Positions 1 to 12,500 of a stretch of 64,000 nucleotides of DNA are shown here, one piece after another. How positions within the stretch are numbered: the stretch's first letter is position 1; each line of letters begins with the position of its first letter. The stretch comes from Loripinus fragilis. Taxonomy: Eukaryota; Mollusca; Bivalvia; Lucinida; Lucinidae. The translations under genes and the position numbers were made by a program. The notes beneath the pieces are model-generated. The model saw only the letters and a list, made by a program, of their open reading frames with translations. It had not been told where the DNA came from and made no database searches. The stretch is taken from the NCBI GenBank assembly GCA_964019695.1, contig OZ026522.1, forward strand, positions 61,961,811 through 62,025,810, given 5' to 3'.

Positions 1-915
1 GGTAGAAGTTGCGCCAAAATTTGCTAAATTAATCGGAGGATTACAGTCAAATGTCATGCACATCTTCTACCTTGACATAAACACCTGCAAAGATTCAAAA
101 GGATCCCATTAAAATTGTAGGAGGAGTTGCGTTCACAAGGTACACAGTGCCTATTATGCTTTGGTAGAAGTTGAGCCGAAAATGACTAAGTTCAAACTGC
201 AAAAGTTTAACCAAAATTAGTGTGAGGATTACAGCCAAATCTCATGCACATCTCCAGACCTTGACAAAACACCTGAAAAGTTTCAAAAAGATTTGGCTAA
301 ACTTGTCGGAGGAGTTGCGTTCACAAGATACCCAGTGTCTGTATGCGTTTGTAGAAGTTAAGCCAAACAATGACTAAGTTCAAACTTCGAAGAAAAGATA
401 TAACAGTTTATCTGAGAATTATGGCCAACGTCATGCACATCTTGAGACATTGACAAAAAAGTCTGCTAAGTTTCAATAAAATCCAGCAAAAACTTTAGGA
501 GGAGTTGCGTTCACAAGATACACAGTGTCTATATGCTTTGGTAGCAGTTAAGCAAAAAAGGACAAATTTCAAACTGCGAAGAAGTGACAAAAATAATCCG
601 GATAAAAGTGTAGGAGGGGTTGCGTTCACAAGATACCTAGTATCTCTATGCTTTAGTAGAAGATACTTAAAAATGACTAAGTTCAAACTACGAAAAAAGT
701 GACAAAATCTTATCTGAGAATTACAGCCAAACGTCATGCACATCTGCAAACCTCGAAAACACCTGCAAAGTTACAAAAAGATCTGGCTAAATCTGTAGGA
801 GTTGTGTACACAAGATTGGACAATTTTTGTGATGGACAGCCAGACAGACGGACAGCCAGAATGACGGACAGACAGATGCAGGGGGATAAACTATATGTCT
901 CCAGACTCTGAGGGG
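1..915. repeat. Tandem repeat, ~190-bp unit
   Basis: About four and a half diverged copies of a ~190-bp unit. Two anchors recur: GGAGTTGCGTTCACAAG near 124, 310, 500 and 618 with a variant near 798, and GTCATGCACATCT near 52, 242 (variant), 431 and 733. The 500 to 618 step is short, so one unit is internally deleted. The array ends in GACAGACGGACAG-type sequence (about 835-880), a tail seen in many molluscan dispersed repeats. No convincing coding potential; the short open frames here follow the repeat rather than any known domain. Confidence 0.8.
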
Positions 916-935
916 GAAAACTTAAATACATCTCG

Positions 936-960
936 ACGAGAGAGAGAGAGAGAGAGAGAG
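936..960. repeat. (GA)n microsatellite
   Basis: A run of about twelve GA dinucleotides just after the tandem array. Sequence from here to 1505 has no recognisable gene; 1040-1140 contains a short fragment resembling the dispersed repeat at 31478-32065 (the words AAGCCCC..GTGGCTT and GCTGT..GTTCT). Confidence 0.85.
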
Positions 961-1505
961 TTGGTTGGTGTACGTTAACTGCATTTTTGTATTTATGTGT
1001 GTTCTTTGTTCTGGTTTCATGTTTTAACATCTACATAAACTAGGGAGAAGATTGGGCCTGTAAAATAGATTCAAGCCCCCGTGGCTTGAACTGCTGTTTG
1101 TTCTTAGATTGTGAATATGTTGTTGTGTATTTGTTTGAAGTAAATCTACAAGCTTGGTAGACATACTGCATGCCACAATCATTCTCTTCTCAAGATAAAA
1201 CACATCAACTAATCTCCAATCAAGATCAGAAGAAGTAACTATAGAAAGTTGTCTACCTTAAACGTTAAATGTAAAAGTGGACCTACAACATAAAGTGTGT
1301 AACAGCAACATAGAAGGATACACTGATGGTATATCAATTTTAATACATTGGGTTATTTCACTCCCAGACACGACATCATAATTATGATAAAATTAGATAA
1401 AAACTATAACTATTTGAAGTTAATGGTCATGTTGCTGGGATTCTGTTAAAGTTTACTTTTATAAACATATTGTCATGAAATTGTATTATACATGTATATA
1501 CTAAC

Positions 1506-1771
1506 CACAAAAGGTGTGTGTCTGTGTATGGGAATTTCCACTTTTTGCCAAGTCTGCATTCTCTGATGGTATACCTCCCAGACAAGAGTTGATGTTTGGG
1601 TATTTTCATCTGTGATGAATATTTTCAGCTGTGAGTTCTGATTGGGCATAAGATACCAGAAGGTCAGGCAGATGTCATTGTTAGCAACTGGCGTTGTTAT
1701 AATGACACTGGAAGTATTTTCTGGAATCTTCCCATCATATGTAAGGAAAAGTGCATAGTCTTGTTGAATCC
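1506..1771 (-). CDS. MAM-domain exon (partial gene)
   Basis: One internal exon encoding about 88 residues of a MAM domain, an extracellular beta-sandwich adhesion module found in receptors and secreted matrix proteins. What is seen: a block NDICLTFWYLM typical of the MAM core (Cys followed by aromatic residues), then QLKIFITDENT, LVWEV and TWQKVEIPI, in the family's order. The exon is bounded upstream by a pyrimidine-rich acceptor (TTTTCTTTTCTGCTAG) and downstream by a GTTAGT donor after the codons for PFV, giving entry in mid-codon and exit in phase 0. A whole MAM domain is about 160 residues, so the rest must be in other exons. I find no second MAM exon in the 1.5 kb left to the window edge, so this is either part of a gene with long introns or a stranded exon copy. 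Confidence 0.7.
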
Positions 1772-2362
1772 CTAGCAGAAAAGAAAAATAATGGTTGCAA
1801 ATGATTGGCAATGTGGATGAATGGTCGTAATATGCTGCAGTACAACGTAAGACAGATTACAACTAACTGTTTACATAAATATACTATGCACAATAAGTTT
1901 AGCAATTTCTTATGTTTCTTATCTTTTTGTACTCATCATCGTGCAATATCGAACAATTTCAATTGCAATGACGAGAACAAGATCTTAGGCAAATAAAACC
2001 ACGAATTTACAGGCATTCGGGGAGAGCAAGAATTGCAGGAGGGACCAGTAAGCAAAATTCACATCCGTTGTAAGTAATGCTAAAATGATAAGCATGTGAT
2101 TTTTCGTTTGGTGGTCTTTCATCTTCCTCATGCATCATTCGCCTATAAAAACTATTGGTTATGTGACAGATGTGATAGAGATTTCATGCTGAAAAAATCA
2201 GCTTCCATCAATGACGTCAAAACGTAGTCATCTTTGATTAAACTTTTAATGTTAATTGGCGCTTCAATTCAACAGAGAATCAGTCATAGGCTTACTATAT
2301 ATCTTATCTTAAGGTTGATTAAAACCCTATGTTATATATTAATTACTGAAATATGGTGCGAC
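1772..2362. other. No gene recognised
   Basis: AT-rich spacer upstream (minus-strand sense) of the MAM exon. It could be intron. I see no exon, RNA gene or clear repeat here. Confidence 0.5.
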
Positions 2363-5300
2363 GCCAGCAATACTTTTAATCAAGTGGTTGAGGCCAAAAG
2401 GATTGAAGGTGTGTTCTTATGTAAAAAAGTATGCTGAATTCAAAAATCAAACTCTTAAAAAATAAGCTGGTACACAAAAATGCTATGCACAGCGGAATAC
2501 CCCGAGGGTAGGCAATTTTTCAAATTAGCACTAAAATGGGGTACCCTATACCACAGAATCTAATTTGACCTACCTTGCACCTCATGACAATTTTTCATTG
2601 GTGCCAAATTGTTTCTTGGGACCACATGAATGAGAAAATAATGTTTCTGAAAAATAAACACATTTAGGCCTGGCAAAATTGCATGGTTACCATGGCAACC
2701 CTTAACGCAATTCTTACATGTAGGGGTGTACATACACATTCAAATACATCTTAGCTGATACTTATCATATACTACTAATCTTGGTACCAAATAAAAGGTT
2801 AGGCATATGCCTTCCATCCAAATACCTGAGATGCAAATTACCTCATTTGCATATTCATGAATATTAATGAAAACCTTAAAAATAAGGGGAAATCTTAAAA
2901 AAAAAACCACCATAAATAACTAATTTCAGTCCCAAACCATCATCAAACCACCACTGTTGCATGTTTTATATCATCAGTGATGCAATTCTACAAATACTGT
3001 CATCTTATGGTCCTATATGGAAATTATCACATTTGCATATTCATGAATATTAATGAAAACTTAATAAATGAAGGCAAAGCCATTACATAAACTAGAACCC
3101 CAAGGGTATTTAGACCTAGATCTACATTGAACTCCTAGGGACATTTCTTATTCATGTCAAATGGTTCAATGAGGTCACTTAAAGGCTGTGTTCCTCAATA
3201 ATAAATCAATTTGCTAATGAGAAATTGCATTGTTTCCATGGCAGCCCATTATGCGATTTTAAAATTCTGGGAGCGTACCTACAACAATATTCATATCTCA
3301 ACAGCAACACATCCTAAAACAGTAAATCTGGTATCAAATTAATCTGCAGATATAGCACTACTATTTGATAGTTAGATATGCAAATAATTTATTTTTAATT
3401 TTAATGAATATTCATGAAAACAATAGAAATGAATAAAATAAGTGCAGAAAAATCAAGGGCAATACTAACAAAATTACTGGTATTTCACTTAATAATTGCC
3501 CTAGAGTACCAAACATGATATCACAGTAATGCTAAAATATAGTGATTGTATTTTACAGGCAGATAGGAAAAATCTAATTTGTATAATCATGAATTTGAAT
3601 GAAAACATTAGAAAAGAATGAAAAATCGTGGAAAATTAAGATTGGCATACTTACAATTTTGCTTATATCTCACTTAATGAATACTCTAGAGTACAAAACT
3701 TATTACCAAAGTAATGCAAAGACATAGCACTCTTATATTATGGACACATATGAAAACAAATTTATATAAATACTAATTAATCTTTACGAAATCTTTATAA
3801 ATTAGAGAAAAATTGTGGAAAAATCAAGCTGATATACTTACACGAGTATTCATATCTCAGTTTATAAATGCCCTAGAGTACTAAACTTGATATCAGAGTA
3901 ATACTATGACAAAGTGCCTTAACCTTATGGACAGATATGAAAAGAATCTAATTTGTATATCCATAAATTTTAATGAAAACATTTAAAAAGAATGAAAAAA
4001 TCACAGAAAAATCATGGGGGGCGTACTTACAAAAGTGGTCATATCTCAGTTAGTATTAGTCTAAGGCTTCTAAACTTGGCATAGAATTCAAGGCAAGATA
4101 ATAGTTTTTAATATGAGACCCAAGTGTGCTACTCTAAAGCAATCAGCAGAAGAGAAATTAGTAATTTTGTATGTATGTGCCTTTCAGTTTGTCATAATTT
4201 TTCATTCTTTTCTAAAGCTTTCATTATAATCTATGAATATTCAAATTAGATTTCTTTAATAACAACCCATAAGGTAAGAGTACTATGTTTTACCATTACT
4301 TTGATGTTAAATTTGATACTCAAGGGCAATTATCAAGTGAGATATGAGTAATTTTGTGTGTATTACCCCTTGATTTTCCGTGATTTTTTCATTTATTTCT
4401 AATGTTTCATCAAAATTCAGGAATAATCAAATTAGATTTCTTTTGTAGCTACCCATAAGGTAAGAGTACTTTATCTTGGCATTAATTTGATATCAAGTTT
4501 GGTACTAAAGAGCAATTATTAAGTACAATATAAGTAATTTATTAAGTATTACTCCTCGGTTTTTCAGTGATTTTTTTTTATTTATTTCTAATGTTTTCAC
4601 TGGAGCTCATGAATATTCAAATTAGACTTCTTTTGTAACCACACATAAGGTATTAGTACTATGTCTTAGCATTACTTTGATATCAAGTTTGGTACTCTAG
4701 GGCAGTTATCAAGTGAGATACGATTAATTTTGTAAGTACTACCCCTAGATTTTTCTGTATTTTTTATTTATTTATAATGTTTTCACTAACATTCATGAAT
4801 ATTCAAATGAGATACTTTGCATATCCGACAGTCCTGTAAACGTGCTTTGTCTGCACAATAACTTATACTAGATTTAGTGTTCTAGGATGAGATGTTGCTG
4901 AGATATAATTATTTTTGAAGCTACACTCCCAGTCTTTAAAATCGCATAATGGGTTGCCATGGAAACCATGCCATTTCAAATAACCAAATGGGTGTATTAT
5001 TGAGGAATAAAGAGCTTTTACTTTCAATTGCCTCATTGAACCATTTGAAATCAATAAGCAATGCTCCTAGGAATTCAATGTAGGTTTAATTACCCCTTGG
5101 GGTTCTAGTTTATGCAATGGCTTTGTCCTCATTTTAAAAGATTTCATTAATTTTCATGATTATGCAAATGCGATAATTTCCATATAAGACCATAAGATGA
5201 CAGTATTTGTCGAATTGTATCACTGATGATATGAAAACATGCAACAGTGGTGGTATGATGATGGTTTGGGGCTAAAATCAGTTATTTATGGGTTTTTTTA

Positions 5301-5796
5301 CGATTTTCCCCTTATTTTTAAGGTTTTCATAAATATTCATGAATATGCAAATTAGGTAATTTGCATCTGAGGTCATGGCATTAGTAGTCTATGATAAGTA
5401 TCAGCTAAGATATGATTTAATTTGTATGTACACCCCTACCTGTAAGAATTGAACAACAGGGTTGCCATGGTAACCATGCATTTTCACATAGACTAAGTGA
5501 GTTTATGTTTAGGAACATTTTTCTCATTCAGGGGGGCCCAGAATTTTTTTTTGCACCAATGAAAAATTGTCATGGGGATGCAAGGTAGGTCAAATTAGAT
5601 TCTGTGGTATAGGGTATTCCATTTCAGTGATAATTTGAGAAATTGCCTACCCTTGGGGTATTCCGCTGCGCATAGCATTTTTGTGTACCAGCCGATTTTT
5701 TTAAGAGTTTGATTTTTGAATTCAGCATACTTTTCTACATAAGAACACACCTTCAAACCTTTAGGCCTCAACCACTTGATTAAAAGTATTGCTGGC
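2363..5796. mobile_element. Large fold-back (inverted-repeat) element, 3.4 kb
   Basis: Two ~1.7-kb arms are reverse complements of each other, with the turn near 4090-4150. The outer ends match exactly: GCCAGCAATACTTTTAATCA at 2363 and its complement ending at 5796. Matching landmarks include ACAAAAATGCTATGC (about 2476) against GCATAGCATTTTTGT (about 5672), and the CATGGTTACCATGGCAACC block near 2681 against its complement near 5463. The inner part of each arm is itself tandemly repeated with a period near 186 bp (CATAAGGTA..AGTAC at about 4268, 4454 and 4642; complements near 3735 and 3920). There is no transposase frame, so it looks like a non-autonomous fold-back element. No clear target-site duplication is seen. 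Confidence 0.8.
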
Positions 5797-6380
5797 TCTC
5801 TGACTAATTTGAGAGATAACGGTGACGCTAGATTGTATCTTTCGGCTCGTGCTCTGTAGTCGTGCAAAAGTATTTGTCTGAATGTGTTGAAATGCATCAG
5901 GCAGTTTTACTTGTTAATGTGGTTCAAGAAAACCCGACTAGAAACACCGTTTAAAGGCGATAAGATAAAAACATGTATAAAAACGTCAATTGTGAAAACT
6001 TAGTCTTATATTTCTCTGAGAAATTAAAAAAATGCAGCATTTGCTATGCTCTTTAGGTTTTCAGTGACCAAACAATAGCTTGAAAATGGTTGTGGCTTCC
6101 CTCAATGATCAGAAATACTCACGTTACCCGCAAGTCTTAAAATTTAACTTCAGTTTAGCACGGTCGCTGCTATTGGTAATTCTGTATTTTTTTAAATGAA
6201 AATTCTTGTCAAATGATCGGCGCTTGTATCTTCCTAACAGCAAATGAAACTCGAGATCTGATGTGGATGAGCTCACCCATACAAAACAACTGCTAAATGT
6301 ATTGTGCATAGTATATTTTCTTCAGTACACGTTCGGTGATACACAAACTACATACTCTGATTACAAAATGCTATATTTAA
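5797..6380. other. No gene recognised
   Basis: Spacer between the fold-back element and the next palindromic MITE. Short open frames occur on the minus strand but resemble no family I know. Confidence 0.4.
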
Positions 6381-6830
6381 GAAATAGATCAGCTCTTATA
6401 GTGAATTGTTGAGTAATTCTTCACTGTTTGGAGGTCAGTTGTAAAGAAGATCAAATCACGAGCGTGCAGCGCGAGTGATTTATCTTCGCACAACTGACCA
6501 ACAAACAGTGAATTATTACTCAACAATTCACACACTAGAGCTGATCTATTTCGATTCTAACACACAATAAACGACGAAGACACATTTGAAGTCTTCAGCT
6601 TCTTCCAACTTTCCGCCATTGCACTGAAGAAATCCGCCAATAGTTGGACTGTGTCGGATACGTTTACATGAATATGTAGCGTCTTTCAAGCGTAAAAATG
6701 ACGTTACATCGTCTAACGCCACGACTGACGTCATTTTGCAGTTACAATTAACGTCAGCTAGTGCGCACTACATCCTTTGATATAGCACGTTTTTTAGCAT
6801 TGACTCTATAGGCGAGGTGTGTCAGAATAT
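6381..6830. mobile_element. Composite palindromic MITE, family A, copy 1
   Basis: A hairpin (6381-6552) opens with GAAATAGATCAGCTCT and closes with its complement AGAGCTGATCTATTTC. It is followed by a ~275-bp segment bounded by TTCTAACACAC (about 6555) and GTGTGTCAGAA (about 6827). The same two-part arrangement recurs at 55139-55590, and half of it, inverted, at about 47410-47740. Conserved repetition of both parts together suggests one element of about 450 bp. It has no coding capacity. Confidence 0.75.
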
Positions 6831-7929
6831 ACGTTTTATAGGTTTCGCAATGAAACCTGAACATTTCTTATCTCTTTATGTCATACTTATTCATAATATT
6901 TGCTAGATCTACAGACCCGTTTCAGGATGCCGATTATCTATTTTTCTATTTATTCTTTAGTGCCAAAATGACATAATTGCGTATAAGGCTTAAAATCAGG
7001 CACTTTCCCACTAAATTGCCGAAATTCCTGATATATTGGTTTTTGATGCACTGATCCTAACCTTTGATCGACCTAAGGTCCAAACTTTGCTATTATCATT
7101 GTGTTTAAGGCTGCACTACTAACCGTTAGTTGAATCATCATCTATCTTTCCGAACATTATTTGTCCGGCGGACTCGGAGTGGAGACTCCAAAGCTCGGCT
7201 GGAAACTCATAGCCACAGGTTCCGTTATTGAAGTTGCAGCCCCCTGCTATCGTTATCCGCTGGTTGTCAGGAAGTTGACAAACGTTTATTGCACCCGTTG
7301 GTGTTGTTGATTGATGTGTTACATCTCTAGTTGATGACCCAAAGAGAAATGGCGAAGTGTCTGTTAATAAAATCTCTAATTAAGCACTAACTAGCATGCT
7401 GAATGATAGGCAGTTAGAAAGTATTAGCAGAAGCTACATGAAAAGTCATTATCATTTATATCATTTAGCTCATTAAATAATGCAATCTAGACTGATCTAA
7501 CCCCAACTGTTTGCAATGTTGAATTAAACAGGATATAAGCTATATTCTTGCATAGTTGTGTATTCGTATGGCGGTTTACACCCCTTGTCGAATGAACGAA
7601 AATCCATGTCCAAATCAGGAGATTTACGTGCTGTTTGAACATGGGTCTGAACTTGAAAATACTTAAAATGAGCCCTGCATTGTTTGCATGCCGTTATATA
7701 TGGAAAGCGTTGCGGACCAGACTGATCATTTCGCCGATGTCTTTGTTCTCGAAGACGTTGTGTACGCTTATGACGTTCGAAAGTAGACAGCCGACGCCAT
7801 TTTGTTTAGAGAAATCCAGTGTTTACAAGAGAATGGACAATTTAATGTTTTAGCGGCGTTTTGGTGCGAATTGGGTTGGAATAAGGTAATATATGCAAGA
7901 ATAACGATCACACATGTTTGTTTCATTGC
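6831..7929. other. No gene recognised
   Basis: About 1.1 kb of unique-looking sequence. Short open frames around 7635-7853 have no recognisable domains. Confidence 0.4.
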
Positions 7930-8030
7930 ATTAACACTTGCCGGGTCCCTCCACGGAAGATGTCTGAACACTCAGCCTATATCGGCCTCGTGTTCAAACA
8001 GCATCCACGGGACCCGGCAAATGTTGATGA
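7930..8030. mobile_element. Short palindromic element
   Basis: Inverted halves: AACACTTGCCGGGTCC with CCACGG near 7932-7955, and CCACGGGACCCGGCAAATGTT near 8005-8026 in complement, separated by about 50 bp. Looks like a small MITE or solitary hairpin; no other copy was noticed in the window. Confidence 0.55.
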
Positions 8031-8369
8031 ATGAAAAAAACATGTGTGATCCCTATATTTTATATAAGGCTTTACAATTACCAAAGGGAAGTTAAACAAA
8101 TGTGTTCGAATTGCTAGTTTCATCTAAGTAGGCTGTTTAAACAAACAAGGTGTCAGAAGTGAGACTCAAAACTGGACATATTTTCAAGGTAGTTCAAAAT
8201 TGAAGTCAATATTTTAACTCAATAGTATTGTCAAACGTATCTTAAGTTAGGCATACATGTTTTTGCAACTTGGTGTATATTCTAATTCTTGGCATTTTGA
8301 GGAATATTTATTTGAATATCGTTTGAATTGTAGCGCTGCTGAGACTGAAACACCTTTGAGCCAACCCAT

Positions 8370-9000
8370 CATAATCATAGAGTAAAAAGTAACGAGTATG
8401 ATCAGGAAATACCACAATAACAAACCGTAGACCAACCCATGGCACCGCGAGGAAGATCCACAGAACATTTACATTAACAAGACATCCGTATGACAATAAA
8501 TGCAAAGCAACCAGCTCTCTCTCTCTTCTTCAAGATGATTACAAACCTAGAAAAGACAAAAATTAATGCACAACAAAACAAAGACAAACACAGAAACCAC
8601 ACAACCAATGGGAAGCACACCAAACAATAGACCAACAACAACATAATTACCACCTCAGAACGGACAGCAGCCTTAGCCACCAGGGGGTGGGGGGGGGGGG
8701 TGGGCTCAAATGTATTTACTGGTACCAAAGCTTCGCCCTTTATTCTGTTGTTGTTGAGACAAAAAAATGTTTAACTCGGTAGGAGGCTTCCTAACTAGAA
8801 CAGTGTATCATCACAAAGAAAAATTCGAGTCAAATTAACACACAATGATGAAACAAAGAAAATGGCTCATGACTCACAGATAGTCAGCGCTAAAGGAAAC
8901 TTCAAGTTGAGCAACGGTGGGCCAAGCCAACGACAAGCATCAGGCACCAACAAACAAATTAAAGCTTTACGTCAGGGCCGTCATTGAGTCAAAGTCGTTT
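8370..9000 (-). repeat. Dispersed repeat R1, copy 1
   Basis: About 600 bp that match 31478-32065 in reverse complement: GTATGATCAGGAAATACCAC (8397), the AGCAACCAGC and AGACAAAC blocks, AACGGACAGCAGCC, TCAAATTAACACAC, GACTCACAGATAGTCAG and CATCAGGCACCAAC all recur in the same order. It includes a G-run near 8685-8702. Fragments of the same family recur near 22150-22195 and probably 53500-53730. I see no reverse transcriptase frame; it could be a SINE-like or non-autonomous repeat. Confidence 0.7.
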
Positions 9001-9289
9001 CTGAAACTAGCATGTGTACTATTCAGGAGGGTGAGAAGTCAAATATTTGGTCTAAACCACTAACAAGTAGCAGTAACATACTACGCACGTGCGATCAAGA
9101 AAGGCTCAAATGAAACTACTATGAGGATGGGCGTTCCCTAGTCACCTGAGAAATAGTGCCAACATATATGTAGTGGCTGCTATGTTCATAGCATTGTATG
9201 TCAATATCATTTGTCAAATTAAGAATATACTTGGTGGCATAGACTGGTGGTGATTCTGTTGTTGTTGATGTATTATTTGGGCCTCGTCG

Positions 9290-9503
9290 TGAGAAAACCT
9301 GTCTTCTGGGGTTTGCGAACAACAAAGGCGCAGACCAGCCTGCGCATCCACGCAGTCTGATCAGCGCCTTTGTTATTCGCTTTTTGGAAAGTATCATATT
9401 TATACCTGCTACAAGCGAAATTTCATTTTTCTAGCTAGTCTCTGTAGCTGAGCAGACTGGTTTGAATCTCAATTTGTCGGAAACCCCGAAGACAGCTTTT
9501 CTC
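9290..9503. mobile_element. MITE family B with AACAAAGGCGC hairpin, copy 1
   Basis: Terminal inverted repeats GAGAAAACCTGTCTTC (9290) and GAAGACAGCTTTTCTC (about 9488-9503) enclose a 66-bp hairpin at 9315-9380 beginning GCGAACAACAAAGGCG and ending CGCCTTTGTTATTCGC. A second copy with the same layout lies at about 12275-12500. Confidence 0.7.
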
Positions 9504-9650
9504 ACGTCGCGGCCCATTTATAGTTGCTTTCATTATGTATGGTGGTTTGTCTTGGGTCATTGTTTTGTGATGTGGTTCTGTGTGTCATTTCTTGTTAAGA
9601 AATTATCTTGCTGAGGACGAAAGAGAGCTGGTTGCTTTACTGTCATTTAG

Positions 9651-9993
9651 GGGATAGCTGTATTCAAAATTTTCATTTGGGGAGGTATATCGTATGTTTA
9701 GTTTTACGGCGACTCGCGAGCGGAGCCGTAAAACGTGATTTCCGAACGTATATCCGACGATATACCTCTCCAAATGAAAATTTTGAATATGGTTATCCCC
9801 ATTCTAATGCACTTCTGCAGTTTGATCTCAAATTAGAGCGCTGCAAGCCGCATAAAGCCGCACGTCATCCAACGAAAGGTGACGTAATTGATGACGTCAA
9901 AACATTTCCGACAGTATATCGCAGGATATACTGTCGCAAATTTTTGACGTTATCCAATTAGACGTCGCGTAACAAACGCAAGTGCATTAGAAT
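9651..9993. mobile_element. Palindromic MITE with two nested inverted repeats
   Basis: First hairpin 9651-9800: GGGATAGCTGTATTCAAAAT on the left pairs with ATTTTGAATATGGTTATCCC on the right. It is followed by ATTCTAATGCACTT (9801) with its complement AAGTGCATTAGAAT at about 9980-9993. The loop contains a smaller palindrome (TTTTACGGC..GCCGTAAAA). The 117-residue open frame across it is not a recognised protein. Confidence 0.7.
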
Positions 9994-10128
9994 GTGCCTT
10001 TGGATGTCTGTGTTCTGTGTGTCTTTGTCACGGTGCCGTGGGTTGGTTTTCAGTCTGCGATCGTTGCATCACCTGGTAATAATTCTTACTTTTCAATTAC
10101 AACACAACTGTAATTGGGCTTAATAACC

Positions 10129-10371
10129 CGGTCCCGAGGTTATATTTTTTTTAATGCTCAACTTAGCTGAACACGAAATTGTAGCTGCTCATAACAACTA
10201 AAATGCTTAAAAACGAAGACTTTTTATGCTTTCAAAATCTCAGATGTTGTATTTATCATGCTAACAAATGTTAAAATGCCTATAAGCTTTGGCATTTTTT
10301 ACATTTATAAGCATGTAAATTTCATGCTCAGCTGAGTTGAGCATAAAAAAGTTTTATAACCTCGGGCACGG
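10129..10371. mobile_element. MITE family C, copy 1 (~245 bp)
   Basis: Ends are complementary (GTCCCGAGGTTATA and TATAACCTCGGGC). Inside are AACTTAGCTGA..TTCAGCTGAGTT-like and AAAATGCC..GGCATTTT inverted blocks. Near-full copies recur at 23158-23402 and 61311-61560, with partial copies near 31240 and 62510-62660. Confidence 0.75.
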
Positions 10372-11270
10372 TGACGTTAAATATGACTGCAATGCTTTAT
10401 GCTAATGATGCAATAACATACATGGAATACTTACATGAAATACACAAAATAACATTTATACTCAGTATACATATACTGACAACATATTTATCCATTTTAA
10501 AGAGACTAACATTAGCTAAATTTATCTGATAATTTGCCAGAGTGAATTACTAGCCATACCTGATAACCTTTGTTAAGATAGGGCATTATCTGTTTTAACA
10601 TCCGGGTAGTTTTTAACTTCAGTCAATTTGAATGCTTGCATCCATGAATACGAAACGAAACGCGCATGCAAAAGTAACGTTTACCTCATTTTAGACTGCA
10701 CATTGTCGTTGAGGGACCATCGTCTTTTCTTCGTCCAGGTGATATGTACTCTGGCGATCAGAGAATGTCCTGAAGAAATGCCGCTTAATGTGGAATTTCA
10801 TCAGGGTCTGCACTGTTTGCTATGCTCAAGAAAATCTTAAGCAGCATAGATATATGTATTATAATCAGAATTTGCGACTTTTACCCCCTTGAGATACTTA
10901 ATAGACCATCCCATACTTTTTGTATCAATATGTTTTGGAAAATCAATCAGAATGAAATACAGTGGAGACTGAACTTGTACACATGGTGTGCACTACAAGT
11001 AGACGAATTTACTATAATTTCAACGCAAATATAGAGCAAATCAAGTGCACTGTGTAGAACCTCAAATTTTGGCTCCGCTGTAAATTGAGCAAATACAAGA
11101 AGGTAAATTATGCATTATGTATAAAACAATGGTTAAACCAATGGTTTTCTTCTCATCTGGCTTTCTGTCGGCTATCATTCATTTTTGTTATGCTTTTATC
11201 AAATAAATTAGCAAGTCTCTGTTTGAGCTAGACAACAACAACGGAATCAATAGTGAATATGTGGTAAGAG
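10372..11270. other. No gene; contains a short palindromic MITE D copy
   Basis: AT-rich sequence. At about 10770-10832 lies a degraded hairpin (AGAAATGCCGC..GAATTTCATCAGGG..CACTGTTTGC), one of the widespread family D elements better preserved at 16359-16438. Confidence 0.5.
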
Positions 11271-12274
11271 ATTCTTATTTGAACCCCACTACCCCTATGG
11301 TTTCAGCTTCAGTCTGGTCTTAGGCGCCGATGCTATTGTTGGTCATTGTAACTATTGCTACTAGTGTGCGTAGGGGAGGGAGGTCGCATTTAGTACTGGT
11401 GATGTGATGTCTGTTCAATGTAATCGTATCGTTTCTTAGTCATTTTTACTTGTTTAAACGTTTCATTCTGGATACCGGTAAACAGGTACTTTTGGCAAAC
11501 AGTGAAGACACAGGTGAAATGCCGTGGCATTTCATCAGGGTCTCGATCGTTTGCTAAGATAAAAGCAATCTTTAGGGACATAAAAACATCGTAATTTAGA
11601 AACTTCCACCTGTGACCGGACTATCACATACTACGAGGGGATTCAATATGTAATGAAAACATGCCAAAAATCCAAAAGTTTTATATTTGCACGCGTTATA
11701 ATTACTTTCATAAAAAGATCTACTTCTTGGTTATATAATGGTAAAATTGCAGCTATCCAGCTCCTTCCTTAATTTACACAAGCCGCTTTCAACTGAAATG
11801 CATTTCGATATGAAATGAAACAGTGCTTTCAAAAACAGAAAACTATATGAGCTAAGGATAATTTCAGCCAGTTTCTTCTTTATATTGGTGATTATTAACT
11901 GCAAAAACTTTGACATTGCTTTATATGCTACGAAATTATGAGGCCGCAATTTTGGTTAAAATCCTCCTCAATGCCATATTCTCTGGAATCCACAAGGCCG
12001 TCGTCGCCGGTCCGGCAGGACGGCGAGCGCCGGACCACTTTTTTGGCCGAGTATGCTTTCCGCCGTGTCCCTTTTTCTCGGTTCGGCTCATTTTACTTTT
12101 TACTCTGATTTAATTCAATCTGCCAAAATTTATTGATGCAATTATCAATAACACTCGTTGCGCGTGTCATCAATAGACCGAACTAGCCAAGGTGTGAAAG
12201 CCTTGGAAAAATATAATGACACCTGATTAATTTCATAATCTGATGGTCTTATAGTTATCATTCTTATGGACCGT
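11271..12274. other. No gene; small hairpins only
   Basis: A family D hairpin remnant lies at about 11490-11560 (GGCAAACAGTGAAGACAC..CATTTCATCAGGG..CGTTTGCT). At 11998-12043 is a GC-rich inverted pair (GCCGGTCCGGC..GCGCCGGACC). The GCCGGACCACTTTT word recurs at about 13253. No coding exon recognised. Confidence 0.45.
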
Positions 12275-12500
12275 GTCGAGAGAAAAAAGCTGACGAAGCT
12301 GCATGCGAACATCAAAGGCGCAGACCAGCCTATACATCCGCGCAGTCTGATCAGTGCCTTTATAGTTCGCTCCAAGGAAAGTATAATTGATAAACTTGCT
12401 ACACGCAATATTTCAGCATTCTATTGAACTAATCTCTGTAACTGAGTAGGTTGGTTTGAGCCTTGCATGGTCGGAAACCCCGAAGACAGGTCTTCTCGTT
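12275..12500. mobile_element. MITE family B, copy 2
   Basis: Same layout as 9290-9503: hairpin GCGAACATCAAAGGCG to GCCTTTATAGTTCGC at 12305-12370, then the shared right part ending GGAAACCCCGAAGACAGGTC. The left end is more diverged. Confidence 0.65.

Noticed and set aside
6381..6830. CRISPR-like or regulatory palindrome
   Set aside because: The host is eukaryotic and the structure repeats as a defined MITE elsewhere in the window.
9608..9961. 117-codon plus-strand open frame
   Set aside because: It runs straight through a palindromic MITE hairpin, so it is a by-product of the repeat.
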